A DNA stretch of 5,683 bases from positions 1-5,683 of the forward strand of contig LUTY01002394.1 in assembly GCA_001640045.1 (NCBI GenBank), in the 5' to 3' direction. This document shows positions 1 to 5,508 of the stretch, piece by piece (positions within the stretch are counted from its first letter, which is position 1; the number at the start of each line of letters is the position of its first letter). A program made the position numbers and the translations under genes. This DNA is from Candidatus Thiomargarita nelsonii (GTDB lineage Bacteria; Pseudomonadota; Gammaproteobacteria; Beggiatoales; Beggiatoaceae). Below the pieces are notes generated by a model. It was not told where the DNA came from, made no database searches, and saw only the letters and a program-made list of their open reading frames with translations.

Positions 1-208
1 ATTCATTTAAAACAAGCTGTAGCGGCTTAATGCTTTTTTGTAAAATTAATAAAACAACAGTTACAAAGGGAAAGGCGAACTTGCGACTAAAAAATTTTGA
101 GGCTGTGCGATGCGAGTTCTTAAATGAGTCGTCGTTTAAAAGCGAGCGGATAATTGAGATTGAACGGATGGCTTTGTCATTTTCACCATCCAGCGTGTTT
201 TTTTCCAT
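1..208 (-). CDS. IS4-like DDE transposase, N-terminal part (runs off left edge)
   Basis: Reading the minus strand from the ATG at 208-206 gives 69 open codons to the window edge. The peptide starts MEKNTLDGENDK and contains DSFKNSHRTASKFFSRK followed by FAFPFVTVVLLILQKSI. The pattern of a short polar leader, a 'hRtxxxFxRxRxLxFpxxvxxlLnxxKxSxq' block and a hydrophobic helix is, from my knowledge of the family, typical of the first ~70 residues of IS4-group transposases. Their catalytic DDE residues lie further on, outside this window. A purine-rich ribosome binding site (AGAGGAAA on the minus strand, about 219-226) precedes the ATG. The opposite-strand 70-codon ORF over the same bases is a shadow. 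Whether the element is intact cannot be seen. The family assignment is from motif memory, with no search. Confidence 0.7.
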   Translation of the reverse strand, partial: MEKNTLDGENDKAIRSISIIRSLLNDDSFKNSHRTASKFFSRKFAFPFVTVVLLILQKSIKPLQLVLNE

Positions 209-234
209 GATTTTATTTTTCCTCTGGTTTGAAA

Positions 235-271
235 GCCATTAAGTCTAACACATTTCCCTTAACTTAATGGC
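235..271. repeat. 10-bp perfect inverted repeat between the IS and the ATPase gene
   Basis: GCCATTAAGT at 235-244 is the exact reverse complement of ACTTAATGGC at 262-271, with 17 bases between. It lies between the divergent transposase and ATPase starts, and the right arm contains the ATPase ATG (267-269). It could be the terminal or subterminal part of the IS4-like element, or an operator/hairpin at the ATPase start. The sequence alone does not decide. No good Shine-Dalgarno precedes the 267 ATG. Confidence 0.55.
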
Positions 272-1463
272 ATTGACTCAACAGGGGGCTTTACGTCCAG
301 AGGGGGAAAATCGCGCAAATCAGTGGGTAGTGCCCAACAACCGAGAATTGACGACTTTACTGTTATCGCCTAAACCGATTGAAGTATTTGCCCATTTGTT
401 GGCAAGCCAAATGGAAGTCACAAATCTTTCACCTTATCAAACGGGTGCTGGTGTTATCAAAGACAGTGCGTTTTTTGGGCGCGAAAAAATCTTAAAGCAA
501 GTTATCAACCGCGATCCCATGAATTATCTATTCATTGGGGGGCGGCAATTGGGTAAATCCAGTTTGCTCAAAAAGATAGAGAGGCATTATCGAAATCATC
601 CCAAGGTAGCCTGTTTTTATTTGTCGTTGAAAGATGATAGATGTTTAGAGAAACTCAAGAGAATACTGGGTTTAGCTAAGGATGCTCCTTGGTCCGCCTT
701 GTTTGACAAATTGGTCGAAATACCTACTGGGGAACGGCGTTTAATATTGATTGATGAGGCGGATCAATTTATTCGACGTGAAATAGCAGAAGCTTATCCG
801 ACATTAAGCAAGTTTCGCAGTGTTAGCGAAGAGGGATGTTGCCATTTTATCTTGGCGGGATTTTGGGATTTATATGAAGCGGCAGTGTTGGATTATCAAT
901 CACCGATTGTCAATTTTGGTGAGTCTATTATTGTTGGGGCATTGGAAACCAAAGCTTGTCGAGATTTAGCGACTGAACCAATGGCACGGCTGGGCATTCG
1001 TTACGCTTCAGAAGATTTAGTCGAACAAATCATCACGGCAACGGGGCAACGGGCTAATTTTGTTGCAATTGTGTGCAATGAAATGCTGCAAAATTTGCCC
1101 AGTGATAGGCGGGTGTTAAACCAGGAAGATGTCACACGCGCTTTGCACAGTGAAGCAATGGAACAGGCTTTGGGAGCTTGGAGACAGTTAAGTGCTGATG
1201 AACAAGCTGCCCGTTTAAATCGTATTATTGTCTGGGCAACCGTCGAATCAGGCGAATTTTGCTTAAGTGATGTGATAGGAGTACTTAATAAACATGATTA
1301 TGTTTATACGACTGAACAACTGAATCAATCACTTAAACGTCTTGAATTGGCGTATATTATTCGACGCGAAAAAAGTCGCTATCGTTATTGTGTACCGTTG
1401 TTTCGGGAATGGTTGCTGGAGCAGGAGGTGGGGGCGTTGCTAGAACAGGAATTTAAGGTTTAA
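267..1463 (+). CDS. STAND/AAA-like P-loop ATPase with C-terminal winged helix
   Basis: 398 residues. The entry motif SPYQTG...FFGREKIL (about 55-76) is typical of prokaryotic AAA_16/ATPase_2-type NTPases. It is followed by a Walker A, GGRQLGKS (91-98), and a Walker B, LILIDEAD (159-166). A sensor-1-like strand FILAGFWDLY (194-203) and an 'ALETKACRDLATEPMARLGI' helical segment (225-244) come next, then QRANFVAIVCNEML (261-274). Residues about 315-385 (LSDVIGVL ... LKRLELAYIIRREKSRYRY) look like a winged helix. Such proteins are usually cytoplasmic signal-sensing or DNA-associated switches; the ligand and partner here are unknown. The first ~50 residues match no domain I recognise. The chosen ATG is the only one upstream of the core in frame after the stop at 246-248, has a weak RBS and sits inside an inverted repeat near an IS. 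The natural N-terminus may have been lost. Confidence 0.82.
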   Translation: MALTQQGALRPEGENRANQWVVPNNRELTTLLLSPKPIEVFAHLLASQMEVTNLSPYQTGAGVIKDSAFFGREKILKQVINRDPMNYLFIGGRQLGKSSLLKKIERHYRNHPKVACFYLSLKDDRCLEKLKRILGLAKDAPWSALFDKLVEIPTGERRLILIDEADQFIRREIAEAYPTLSKFRSVSEEGCCHFILAGFWDLYEAAVLDYQSPIVNFGESIIVGALETKACRDLATEPMARLGIRYASEDLVEQIITATGQRANFVAIVCNEMLQNLPSDRRVLNQEDVTRALHSEAMEQALGAWRQLSADEQAARLNRIIVWATVESGEFCLSDVIGVLNKHDYVYTTEQLNQSLKRLELAYIIRREKSRYRYCVPLFREWLLEQEVGALLEQEFKV

Positions 1464-1531
1464 CATACATTAAAACTCATGATTCAGTTTATAATTCATC
1501 GTGGGAATAAGCGTTTTTTATCCTTATTAGG

Positions 1532-1567
1532 TGGCTAAGCCCCCTTATGTCGCCATAAGGGGTTCGC
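1532..1567. repeat. Strong hairpin downstream of the ATPase gene
   Basis: CCCCTTATG (1541-1549) and CATAAGGGG (1554-1562) are perfect complements around a TCGC loop. The stem extends outward imperfectly through GGCTAAG and TTCGCC. It lies about 70-100 bases after the ATPase stop and could end or stabilise its transcript. No T-tract follows, so it is not a classic intrinsic terminator. A structured end of a mobile element is an alternative. Confidence 0.5.
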
Positions 1568-1588
1568 CTTCAAAACAGTGCCTTCGGA

Positions 1589-1618
1589 TTCCTTGGTTAA
1601 ACGGTCTTAACCGAGGAA
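1589..1618. repeat. Second hairpin, 12-bp arms
   Basis: TTCCTTGGTTAA (1589-1600) pairs with TTAACCGAGGAA (1607-1618) across the six-base loop ACGGTC, with a single G-T wobble. It follows the 1532-1567 hairpin by about 20 bases. The wobble would be stable in RNA, which favours a structured transcript or an IS end over a protein operator, but this is inference. Confidence 0.5.
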
Positions 1619-1651
1619 CAGTCTAATTAGGCCAAACGAATCGCACTAAAC

Positions 1652-1667
1652 AATCCTTGTAGTTATT
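1652..1667. repeat. Solo copy of the palindromic-element terminus
   Basis: AATCCTTGTAGTTATT here is identical to 5038-5053, within the right arm of the 100-bp palindrome, and complementary to its left arm (4956-4971). The flanking bases differ, so only this terminal block is shared. It suggests a related element end or a remnant left at this site. Confidence 0.55.
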
Positions 1668-1734
1668 TACGGTTTTTTAAAAATCCGAAAATTTGACCGG
1701 TATATGTAGAAGTAGTGAATCATGACGTACATTA

Positions 1735-1905
1735 ATAAATACCCAAGGCGATTAACAAAGCCGTGATTTCTGGAATGACAGTGATACATCCTTGAAAATT
1801 AAAGCCTTTAAGTTGTGGTCCCTGCCAAGACAGCGGAGCACCTGCCACCCAAAAGGCGAATAATGGCAAAGCTAAAAGCAGGGCAAGGGCAAATTCTCTC
1901 AAATG
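1735..1905 (-). pseudogene. Relic of amino-acid ABC transporter permease (AapQ/BztB type)
   Basis: Minus-strand translation gives 57 open codons from 1905 to 1735, immediately followed by TAA at 1734-1732. They read HLREFALALLLALPLFAFWV, then AGAPLSWQGPQLKGFNFQG, then CITVIPEITALLIALGIY. The hydrophobic helix, the 'W-P-LKGFNFxGG-T-SPEF-ALLLAL-xY' stretch and its spacing match the middle of HisM-like permeases of the general L-amino acid transporter (AapQ/BztB), known from family knowledge. In intact proteins this continues as 'TAAFIAEIVRAG', which is absent here. No start codon, N-terminal membrane helices or EAA loop are present, so this is a short internal fragment. It has no link to the neighbouring genes. 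Confidence 0.7.
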
Positions 1906-1939
1906 TCAACTACCTAAGTTGATTAACACTAAGGTGTTA
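1906..1939. promoter_or_regulatory. Two small inverted repeats before the phosphatase operon
   Basis: TCAACT (1906-1911) is complementary to AGTTGA (1917-1922), and TAACAC (1924-1929) is complementary to GTGTTA (1934-1939). They lie 30-65 bases before the operon's first ATG, where a promoter or operator would be. I could not identify a convincing -35/-10 pair, so a regulatory role is only suggested. Confidence 0.25.
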
Positions 1940-1969
1940 TTTGCTCTTAACATTTTTTAGGAAATTATC

Positions 1970-2492
1970 ATGTTTGAACTCAAAATATCCAATCTGACAG
2001 ATGCCAAACGCTTATCACAAGAATGGGCAACACACACTATCAGCTTGCTTAATCCTGATGTTGATGGCATAACATTGCCGATTGCGGGCAAAGAATCTTT
2101 GCTACGGCGTTATTATTTTTATGATATCGATCCAAAAGATACTTTAAGTGACTCTTTTAAACCGGCAACGCCTGAACAAATCCAAGAAATTTTGGAATTT
2201 TCAGCACAGTTACAGCCGACCGATAAATTATTGGTTCACTGTCACGCGGGCATTTCACGATCACATTCTCTGTCAGCACGGATTAACGCCCAAAAAGGCG
2301 TTCACCCATGTATTGCAAATACGACCATCAGGCTTCCCAAATCGACACATTTTAGCGTTATTTGATGATATATTGAGGCTTGAAGGGAAGTTAGTCGCAG
2401 AATATATTCAAGTATGTGCAATGTACACCTTGCAGGAGGTAGACATTTATAATCATCAACAGAATGATCACCAAGGCAAGTTTAGGTCATGA
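1970..2492 (+). pseudogene. Cysteine-dependent tyrosine phosphatase, broken by a frameshift
   Basis: The first frame starts at 1970 after a good RBS (TAGGAAA, about 1959-1965). It carries YYFYDID (residues 48-54, candidate general-acid Asp) and the P-loop VHCHAGISRS (89-98), with the C(X)5R signature formed by Cys91 and Arg97. After Ser98 the homology moves to another frame (from about 2265): ILCQHGLTPKKAF, then THVLQIRPSGFPNRHILALF and RLEGKLVAEYIQ, ending at 2492. This is the normal C-terminal half of COG5350-like predicted tyrosine phosphatases. Left in its own frame, the N-terminal half ends at 2365 with an unrelated tail. By remembered family spacing, about 17 bases seem missing just after the P-loop, enough to shift the frame. 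The second half stops in an ATGA overlap with the MoxR gene, so it is the ancestral frame. The active site is present but the fold is probably not. Confidence 0.75.
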
Positions 2493-3751
2493 ACACCCAA
2501 ATATTGCCAGTCGGCAGTCGTATTAAAAAAGTGCTTAATTTGGCTTACAGGGCGCGTAAGGCCGTTTTATTAGAAGGACCAACAGGTATCGGCAAAAGTG
2601 AAATCATTCGACAAACGGCTCAAGAGTTTGGCATTGACATCATCGTGCTAGATTTGAGTTTATTGGAACCACCTGATCTGATCGGTTTACCGATCATTGA
2701 AGATGGACGTACACGTTACGCCACGCCGCACATTCTACCTAAAACCGGGGCCGGAATCTTATTGCTCGAAGAATTAAACCGCGCAGAGTCAATGATCCAA
2801 CAACCAGCTTTACAGCTATTAACAGCACGAACACTTCACGACTACGTGTTACCTGAAGCTTGGTCAGTCGTCGCTGCGATCAATCCAGAGGATGAAGACT
2901 ATCAGGTTAACCCTTTAGATCCAGCACTACGAGCAAGGTTTCTAAACGTGAAAATGCGTGCAGATCGTAAAAACTGGCTAGACTGGGCGCAGTCCAACAA
3001 AGTACATCCGAGCATTATCAGTTTAGCGATGCAACATGATCGTTTGTTTGAAGAAGTGTGCCCGCGTTCCTGGAAATATGTCTCCGATTTATTGAAAGTG
3101 CTGGAACCTCAAGAAATAGCCGACGAAATGCTGCTGCACGACACGCTAGGGGGCTATTTGCCTTCAGCTTGGCTCGAAATATTACTGGCCAATCTGAATA
3201 ACTGGCGTGATGTCGAGATAGATATCTATCGCCTGCTGCGCGAGTATCACGAAAATGCCAAACTTCAAACCCTTATTAAAGAGCGTAAATTTGAAGGCCG
3301 CACCGATGTACTCGAAAGTATCACTTATCGAATAGGAAGTATCTTCGAGGGGGGAGAACTCTCAGCGTTGCTGGCGCAAGGTCACTTTCATTTGGCCGCT
3401 TTTGAAAGGCTAATCAAAGATTTACCTGGGGATTTTTGCGAATTGCTCCAGGAAGCTTTCGGTAGCAATCCAGTGGCTATTGAATTAATTGAACTCAAAC
3501 CGAACGACATTTTATATGAATATACGAGTAAAATCTGTGAAAAAGTGAAACGCTGGCACCAACGCAGGGATCGGCGGCATCGCATCTGGGCACTGGCAAC
3601 CGCAGTGCAACTGCATTTAGAACAAGCCGATATCACGAAACTTCGCAGGAATAACAAGGCGCGTGCAGGTTTGGGCTGTTTGCTAAACCATCTAGATCAG
3701 GCAGCACCCCTGCATGGCATTTTGACTAAACTCAATATTACGCCGATCTAA
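2489..3751 (+). CDS. MoxR-type AAA+ ATPase
   Basis: 420 residues. Walker A is GPTGIGKS (30-37). The Walker B strand ILLLEELNR (90-98) has Glu-Glu where most MoxR proteins have Asp-Glu. Sensor 1 is AAINPEDEDY (129-138, Asn132), the arginine-finger stretch is LDPALRARF (143-151), and a sensor-2-like CPRSWKYVSDLL spans 191-202. The 'LSLLEPPDLIGLP' block (57-69) is also typical of the family. The long helical tail (about 210-420) is the lid plus an extension I cannot assign. MoxR ATPases are cytoplasmic chaperone-like remodellers that usually work with a vWA-domain partner, here the next gene. The ATG overlaps the phosphatase stop (ATGA, 2489-2492), implying translational coupling, and only a weak RBS is seen. 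Confidence 0.9.
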   Translation: MNTQILPVGSRIKKVLNLAYRARKAVLLEGPTGIGKSEIIRQTAQEFGIDIIVLDLSLLEPPDLIGLPIIEDGRTRYATPHILPKTGAGILLLEELNRAESMIQQPALQLLTARTLHDYVLPEAWSVVAAINPEDEDYQVNPLDPALRARFLNVKMRADRKNWLDWAQSNKVHPSIISLAMQHDRLFEEVCPRSWKYVSDLLKVLEPQEIADEMLLHDTLGGYLPSAWLEILLANLNNWRDVEIDIYRLLREYHENAKLQTLIKERKFEGRTDVLESITYRIGSIFEGGELSALLAQGHFHLAAFERLIKDLPGDFCELLQEAFGSNPVAIELIELKPNDILYEYTSKICEKVKRWHQRRDRRHRIWALATAVQLHLEQADITKLRRNNKARAGLGCLLNHLDQAAPLHGILTKLNITPI

Positions 3752-3770
3752 AGGGAGAAGGGGGTTTTTA
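3749..3770 (+). promoter_or_regulatory. Strong Shine-Dalgarno with no canonical start codon in register
   Basis: The stretch AAGGGAGAAGGGGG (3750-3763) just after the MoxR stop is an excellent ribosome binding site. About five to ten bases downstream there is no ATG, GTG or TTG. The codon at the right distance in the vWA frame is TTA (3768-3770), one base from TTG. The frame is open from 3726 and encodes GFLKRYPYYAFILAR directly before the ATG at 3807. Confidence 0.5.
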
Positions 3771-3806
3771 AAGCGCTACCCTTATTATGCTTTCATACTC
3801 GCCCGG

Positions 3807-4922
3807 ATGGATATCGAAGAAGCACCCAATGTTCATGTGATGGCCGTCTCAGCAAAGGGCGCACGCTTTAAGTTGCACGCCAATGTTGACTTCTTTGTGC
3901 AGCAGCCTCAATATCTCAGAGGCGTTTTATTGCATGAAGTACATCATTTGGTGCTTGGCCATCTGACTCATCCCCAATTTCAAGACGTTGTTTATCCCGA
4001 TCTCATGGATTTGGCAATGGAAGTCTCAGCCAATGAATACATCAGAGAAGCTTTACCAGGTCATCCTTATGTTTGGAACGATTTTATGCAATTTGGTTTA
4101 GGTAGCGGACAAAGTACGCTGGAACGCTATGAATTGCTGGCACAAGCGCGGCGCCAAGGCATGTCTCCGTACCAGCAGCCAGATTGGGTAGACGATCATG
4201 CAGGGCTTTTCGGTGTGTCCGAGAACGGGGAATCGGCGGCATCCGATAAGCCACCAATGTCCCAACCACAATGCTTGGAAAAGCTGCTCACCGAGGTGCT
4301 CGCTGAGGCGATGGACAAAGACGGTAAATTACCTAAGGGATCGTTGGCAGGCAAAGAGCCTGGCCAGTTCTTGCAAATGCTTGAAAACGGGGCAGCAACA
4401 TTGCCTTTTAATTGGCGACACCACTTACGCATGTTCATCAGTCACTTGAAAGTGCCAGAATATGTTTATACTCGGCCCAATCGGCGATTTCCAACGCGAA
4501 TCGGAGAAGTGCCTGGACGATCTTATCGCCGCCGCGAACACAAACCGCTTGTATTAGCGGTCATAGATACATCGGCTAGCATGAGCATTGCCGAATTGGA
4601 AGAGATCACCGCACAAATTTCTGCTTTTCGGTATTTGGTGCGGGCGACAATCGTGGAATGCGACGTTGCCATTCAAAGAGTCTATCCATTTAAAGGACAA
4701 ATTCCTTCAGTCCGTGGTCGAGGCGGGACTGATTTCAGACCCGTGTTTAAGAGCGAATTTTTAAATCAGTATTCTCCTGACGGTATCATTTACTTCACGG
4801 ATGGCATGGGACCTTATCCCGAAAAAAAACCGCCAATCAGAACGCTTTGGGTGCTAACGGGCGGTATGTCTGATTCTTTCGACTGTCCCTGGGGCAAAAA
4901 AACTATTTTGGAAATCAATTAA
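3807..4922 (+). CDS. DUF2201-type metallopeptidase-like / vWA protein (COG3864-like)
   Basis: 371 residues from the first canonical ATG. The N-terminal putative metallopeptidase domain has VLLHEVHHLVLGHLTHP with HExxH at 43-47. Downstream acidic residues in DLAMEVSANEYI (68-79) could supply a third metal ligand. A polar, low-complexity linker (about 140-200) leads to a C-terminal vWA domain with MIDAS motifs DTSAS (254-258), RGGTDF (about 305-310) and FTDG (Asp332). The protein likely binds zinc and magnesium and acts as cofactor or effector of the MoxR ATPase 55 bases upstream. The 3807 start has no RBS. The upstream in-frame residues FLKRYPYYAFILARM look like the usual start of this family, so the real protein is probably about 13-15 residues longer, initiated near 3765-3770, or else this copy is impaired. 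Protease activity is unproven. Confidence 0.88.
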   Translation: MDIEEAPNVHVMAVSAKGARFKLHANVDFFVQQPQYLRGVLLHEVHHLVLGHLTHPQFQDVVYPDLMDLAMEVSANEYIREALPGHPYVWNDFMQFGLGSGQSTLERYELLAQARRQGMSPYQQPDWVDDHAGLFGVSENGESAASDKPPMSQPQCLEKLLTEVLAEAMDKDGKLPKGSLAGKEPGQFLQMLENGAATLPFNWRHHLRMFISHLKVPEYVYTRPNRRFPTRIGEVPGRSYRRREHKPLVLAVIDTSASMSIAELEEITAQISAFRYLVRATIVECDVAIQRVYPFKGQIPSVRGRGGTDFRPVFKSEFLNQYSPDGIIYFTDGMGPYPEKKPPIRTLWVLTGGMSDSFDCPWGKKTILEIN

Positions 4923-4954
4923 GTTAACTGATGTTACGCACTCTCGTTTCCACG

Positions 4955-5054
4955 CAATAACTACAAGGATTACATTTAAAAAAGGATAAATCAAAAGCCA
5001 GCTCTGATTAGATTTTGACTTATCCCTTCTTAAATGTAATCCTTGTAGTTATTG
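4955..5054. mobile_element. 100-bp near-perfect palindrome, MITE-like
   Basis: The outer 25 bases (4955-4979) are an exact reverse complement of 5030-5054. Pairing continues inward with few mismatches (AAGGATAAATCAAAA against TTTTGACTTATCCCTT) to a loop near 5000-5010. No ORF fits inside. Size, full-length palindromy and a second partial copy of the end at 1652-1667 support a miniature inverted-repeat element. No clear target-site duplication is visible in the flanks. As RNA it would form a very stable hairpin 32 bases after the vWA stop, so it may also act as a terminator or stabiliser for the cassette. Confidence 0.7.
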
Positions 5055-5083
5055 TGTCAAGTATGCCGTTTATATGCTATAAT
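5055..5083 (+). promoter_or_regulatory. Sigma-70-like promoter with extended -10
   Basis: TATAAT at 5078-5083 is a perfect -10 and is preceded by TG at 5075-5076, the extended -10 form. The best-placed -35 is weak (TGTCAA, 5055-5060, spacer 17). It starts right at the edge of the palindromic element and reads rightward, so the element may have brought or disrupted part of it. Downstream there is an RBS-like AGGAGA (5101-5106) but no full gene. Confidence 0.5.
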
Positions 5084-5108
5084 CCACACATGCCACAAAC
5101 AGGAGACA

Positions 5109-5207
5109 ATGGAGATGAGACTAAATCGGCAGTTCGAGGAAGAAAGGCAAAATAATCACCGATGGTTGATTCTCATGCTATGCCCGTGGCAGACAATTTG
5201 GGCATAG
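5109..5207 (+). CDS. Small ORF (32 aa) behind promoter and RBS, unknown
   Basis: MEMRLNRQFEEE... begins just after AGGAGA (5101-5106). The second ATG at 5115 has better spacing to that RBS. The end of the peptide contains WLILMLCPWQTIWA. I do not recognise it. Its position behind a good promoter and RBS is the only support. It overlaps other small frames, including the 21-codon ORF at 5090-5155, and may be debris of a truncated gene. Confidence 0.2.
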   Translation: MEMRLNRQFEEERQNNHRWLILMLCPWQTIWA

Positions 5208-5242
5208 AAATCTATTCTTATGCGGATGATGTCAATTTATAA
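5162..5242 (+). pseudogene. Possible truncated start of a DUF4160-like protein
   Basis: From 5162 the frame reads MVDSHAMPVADNLGIEIYSY and then ADDVNL, stop. The MP...GIEIYxYxDDxN pattern resembles the first ~20 residues of small DUF4160 proteins, which continue 'PPHxH'. Here the frame ends at 5242, five bases before the nested palindrome at 5247, as if the repeat insertion or a deletion had removed the rest. The similarity is short and from memory, so this is tentative. Confidence 0.3.
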
Positions 5243-5246
5243 TATT

Positions 5247-5300
5247 GGAGTCCAAGATTTATCTTGGACGTCGGCTCGCCCAAGATAAATCTTGGACTCC
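5247..5300. repeat. Nested palindrome, 21-bp arms, REP/MITE-like
   Basis: Bases 5247-5267 are an exact reverse complement of 5280-5300, with a 12-base G+C-rich loop between. Each arm contains its own palindrome: CCAAGAT-TT-ATCTTGG on the left and CCAAGAT-AA-ATCTTGG on the right. The whole can fold either as one long hairpin or as two small ones. It sits between a truncated ORF and a cytochrome relic, and could act as a bidirectional terminator. Repeats built this way are often multicopy, which one window cannot show. Confidence 0.65.
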
Positions 5301-5325
5301 TAAATACCCGAAAATTGTCCCGCTA

Positions 5326-5508
5326 TTATTTCAGGGTGGACAACCATTCTGCAATGGCTGTCATTTCGTTTTCATTGACATCACTTAGGTTTCTCTTCAT
5401 ACGCTTTGCCCGGCTATTAGCACGTTTACCGCTCTTGTAGTCCTTCATCTGTTGCAAAAGATACTCTATCATTTTGCCCCGCTTGCTCAGTCCATACTCA
5501 TGTTTGCG
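5326..5508 (-). pseudogene. Degenerate second copy of cytochrome c C-terminal domain
   Basis: Minus-strand open frame 5508 to the TAA at 5328-5326. It reads EYLLQQMKDYKSGKRANSR, then AKRMKRNLSDVNENEMTAIA and EWLSTLK. This matches the last ~50 residues of class I cytochromes c (c553/c4 style: YL..QMK.YKSGKR ... M ... LSD ... IA.WLS.L), including a Met (RMKR) at the axial-ligand position. The preceding AGQN is in another frame: compared with the outer copy, one extra base lies between 5465 and 5480. There is no CxxCH heme site upstream, only the end of the other copy. It is therefore an orphan C-terminal relic from a tandem duplication. The longest ATG-started piece is 48 residues, from 5472. 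Confidence 0.7.

Larger units (their letters stand above)
1464..1969. other. 506-bp region without an intact gene
   Basis: No convincing intact coding sequence on either strand. It holds two hairpins (1532-1567 and 1589-1618), a 16-bp fragment shared with the palindromic element at 4955-5054, and a minus-strand ABC permease relic (1735-1905). Two small inverted repeats (1906-1922 and 1924-1939) sit just before the phosphatase gene. The mix of gene debris and repeat ends suggests an old recombination or insertion site. Confidence 0.7.

Noticed and set aside
1..30. Nine codons ending in TAA (IHLKQAVAA) as the tail of an upstream plus-strand gene
   Set aside because: Too short to support, and the same bases are explained by the minus-strand transposase.
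30..242. 70-codon plus-strand ORF at the left edge
   Set aside because: The minus strand of the same bases encodes a recognisable transposase N-terminus with an RBS; the plus frame has no family resemblance.
1512..1520. T-rich run as an intrinsic terminator for the ATPase gene
   Set aside because: No G+C-rich stem precedes it; the real hairpins lie downstream and lack a T-tract.
3388..3657. 89-codon minus-strand ORF inside the MoxR gene
   Set aside because: Shadow of the coding strand; Ser/Cys-rich with no recognisable motif.
4084..4449. Three overlapping ORFs (61, 80 and 83 codons, both strands) inside the vWA gene
   Set aside because: They lie in the linker region of a well-supported gene and show no motif of their own.
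4923..4954. Short segment between the vWA stop and the palindrome (contains GATGTTACGCA) as a repeat or terminator
   Set aside because: No inverted repeat, T-tract or second copy in the window; nothing to support a call.
4955..5300. CRISPR array
   Set aside because: The repeats are palindromic pairs, not regularly spaced direct repeats with unique spacers, and there is no cas gene.
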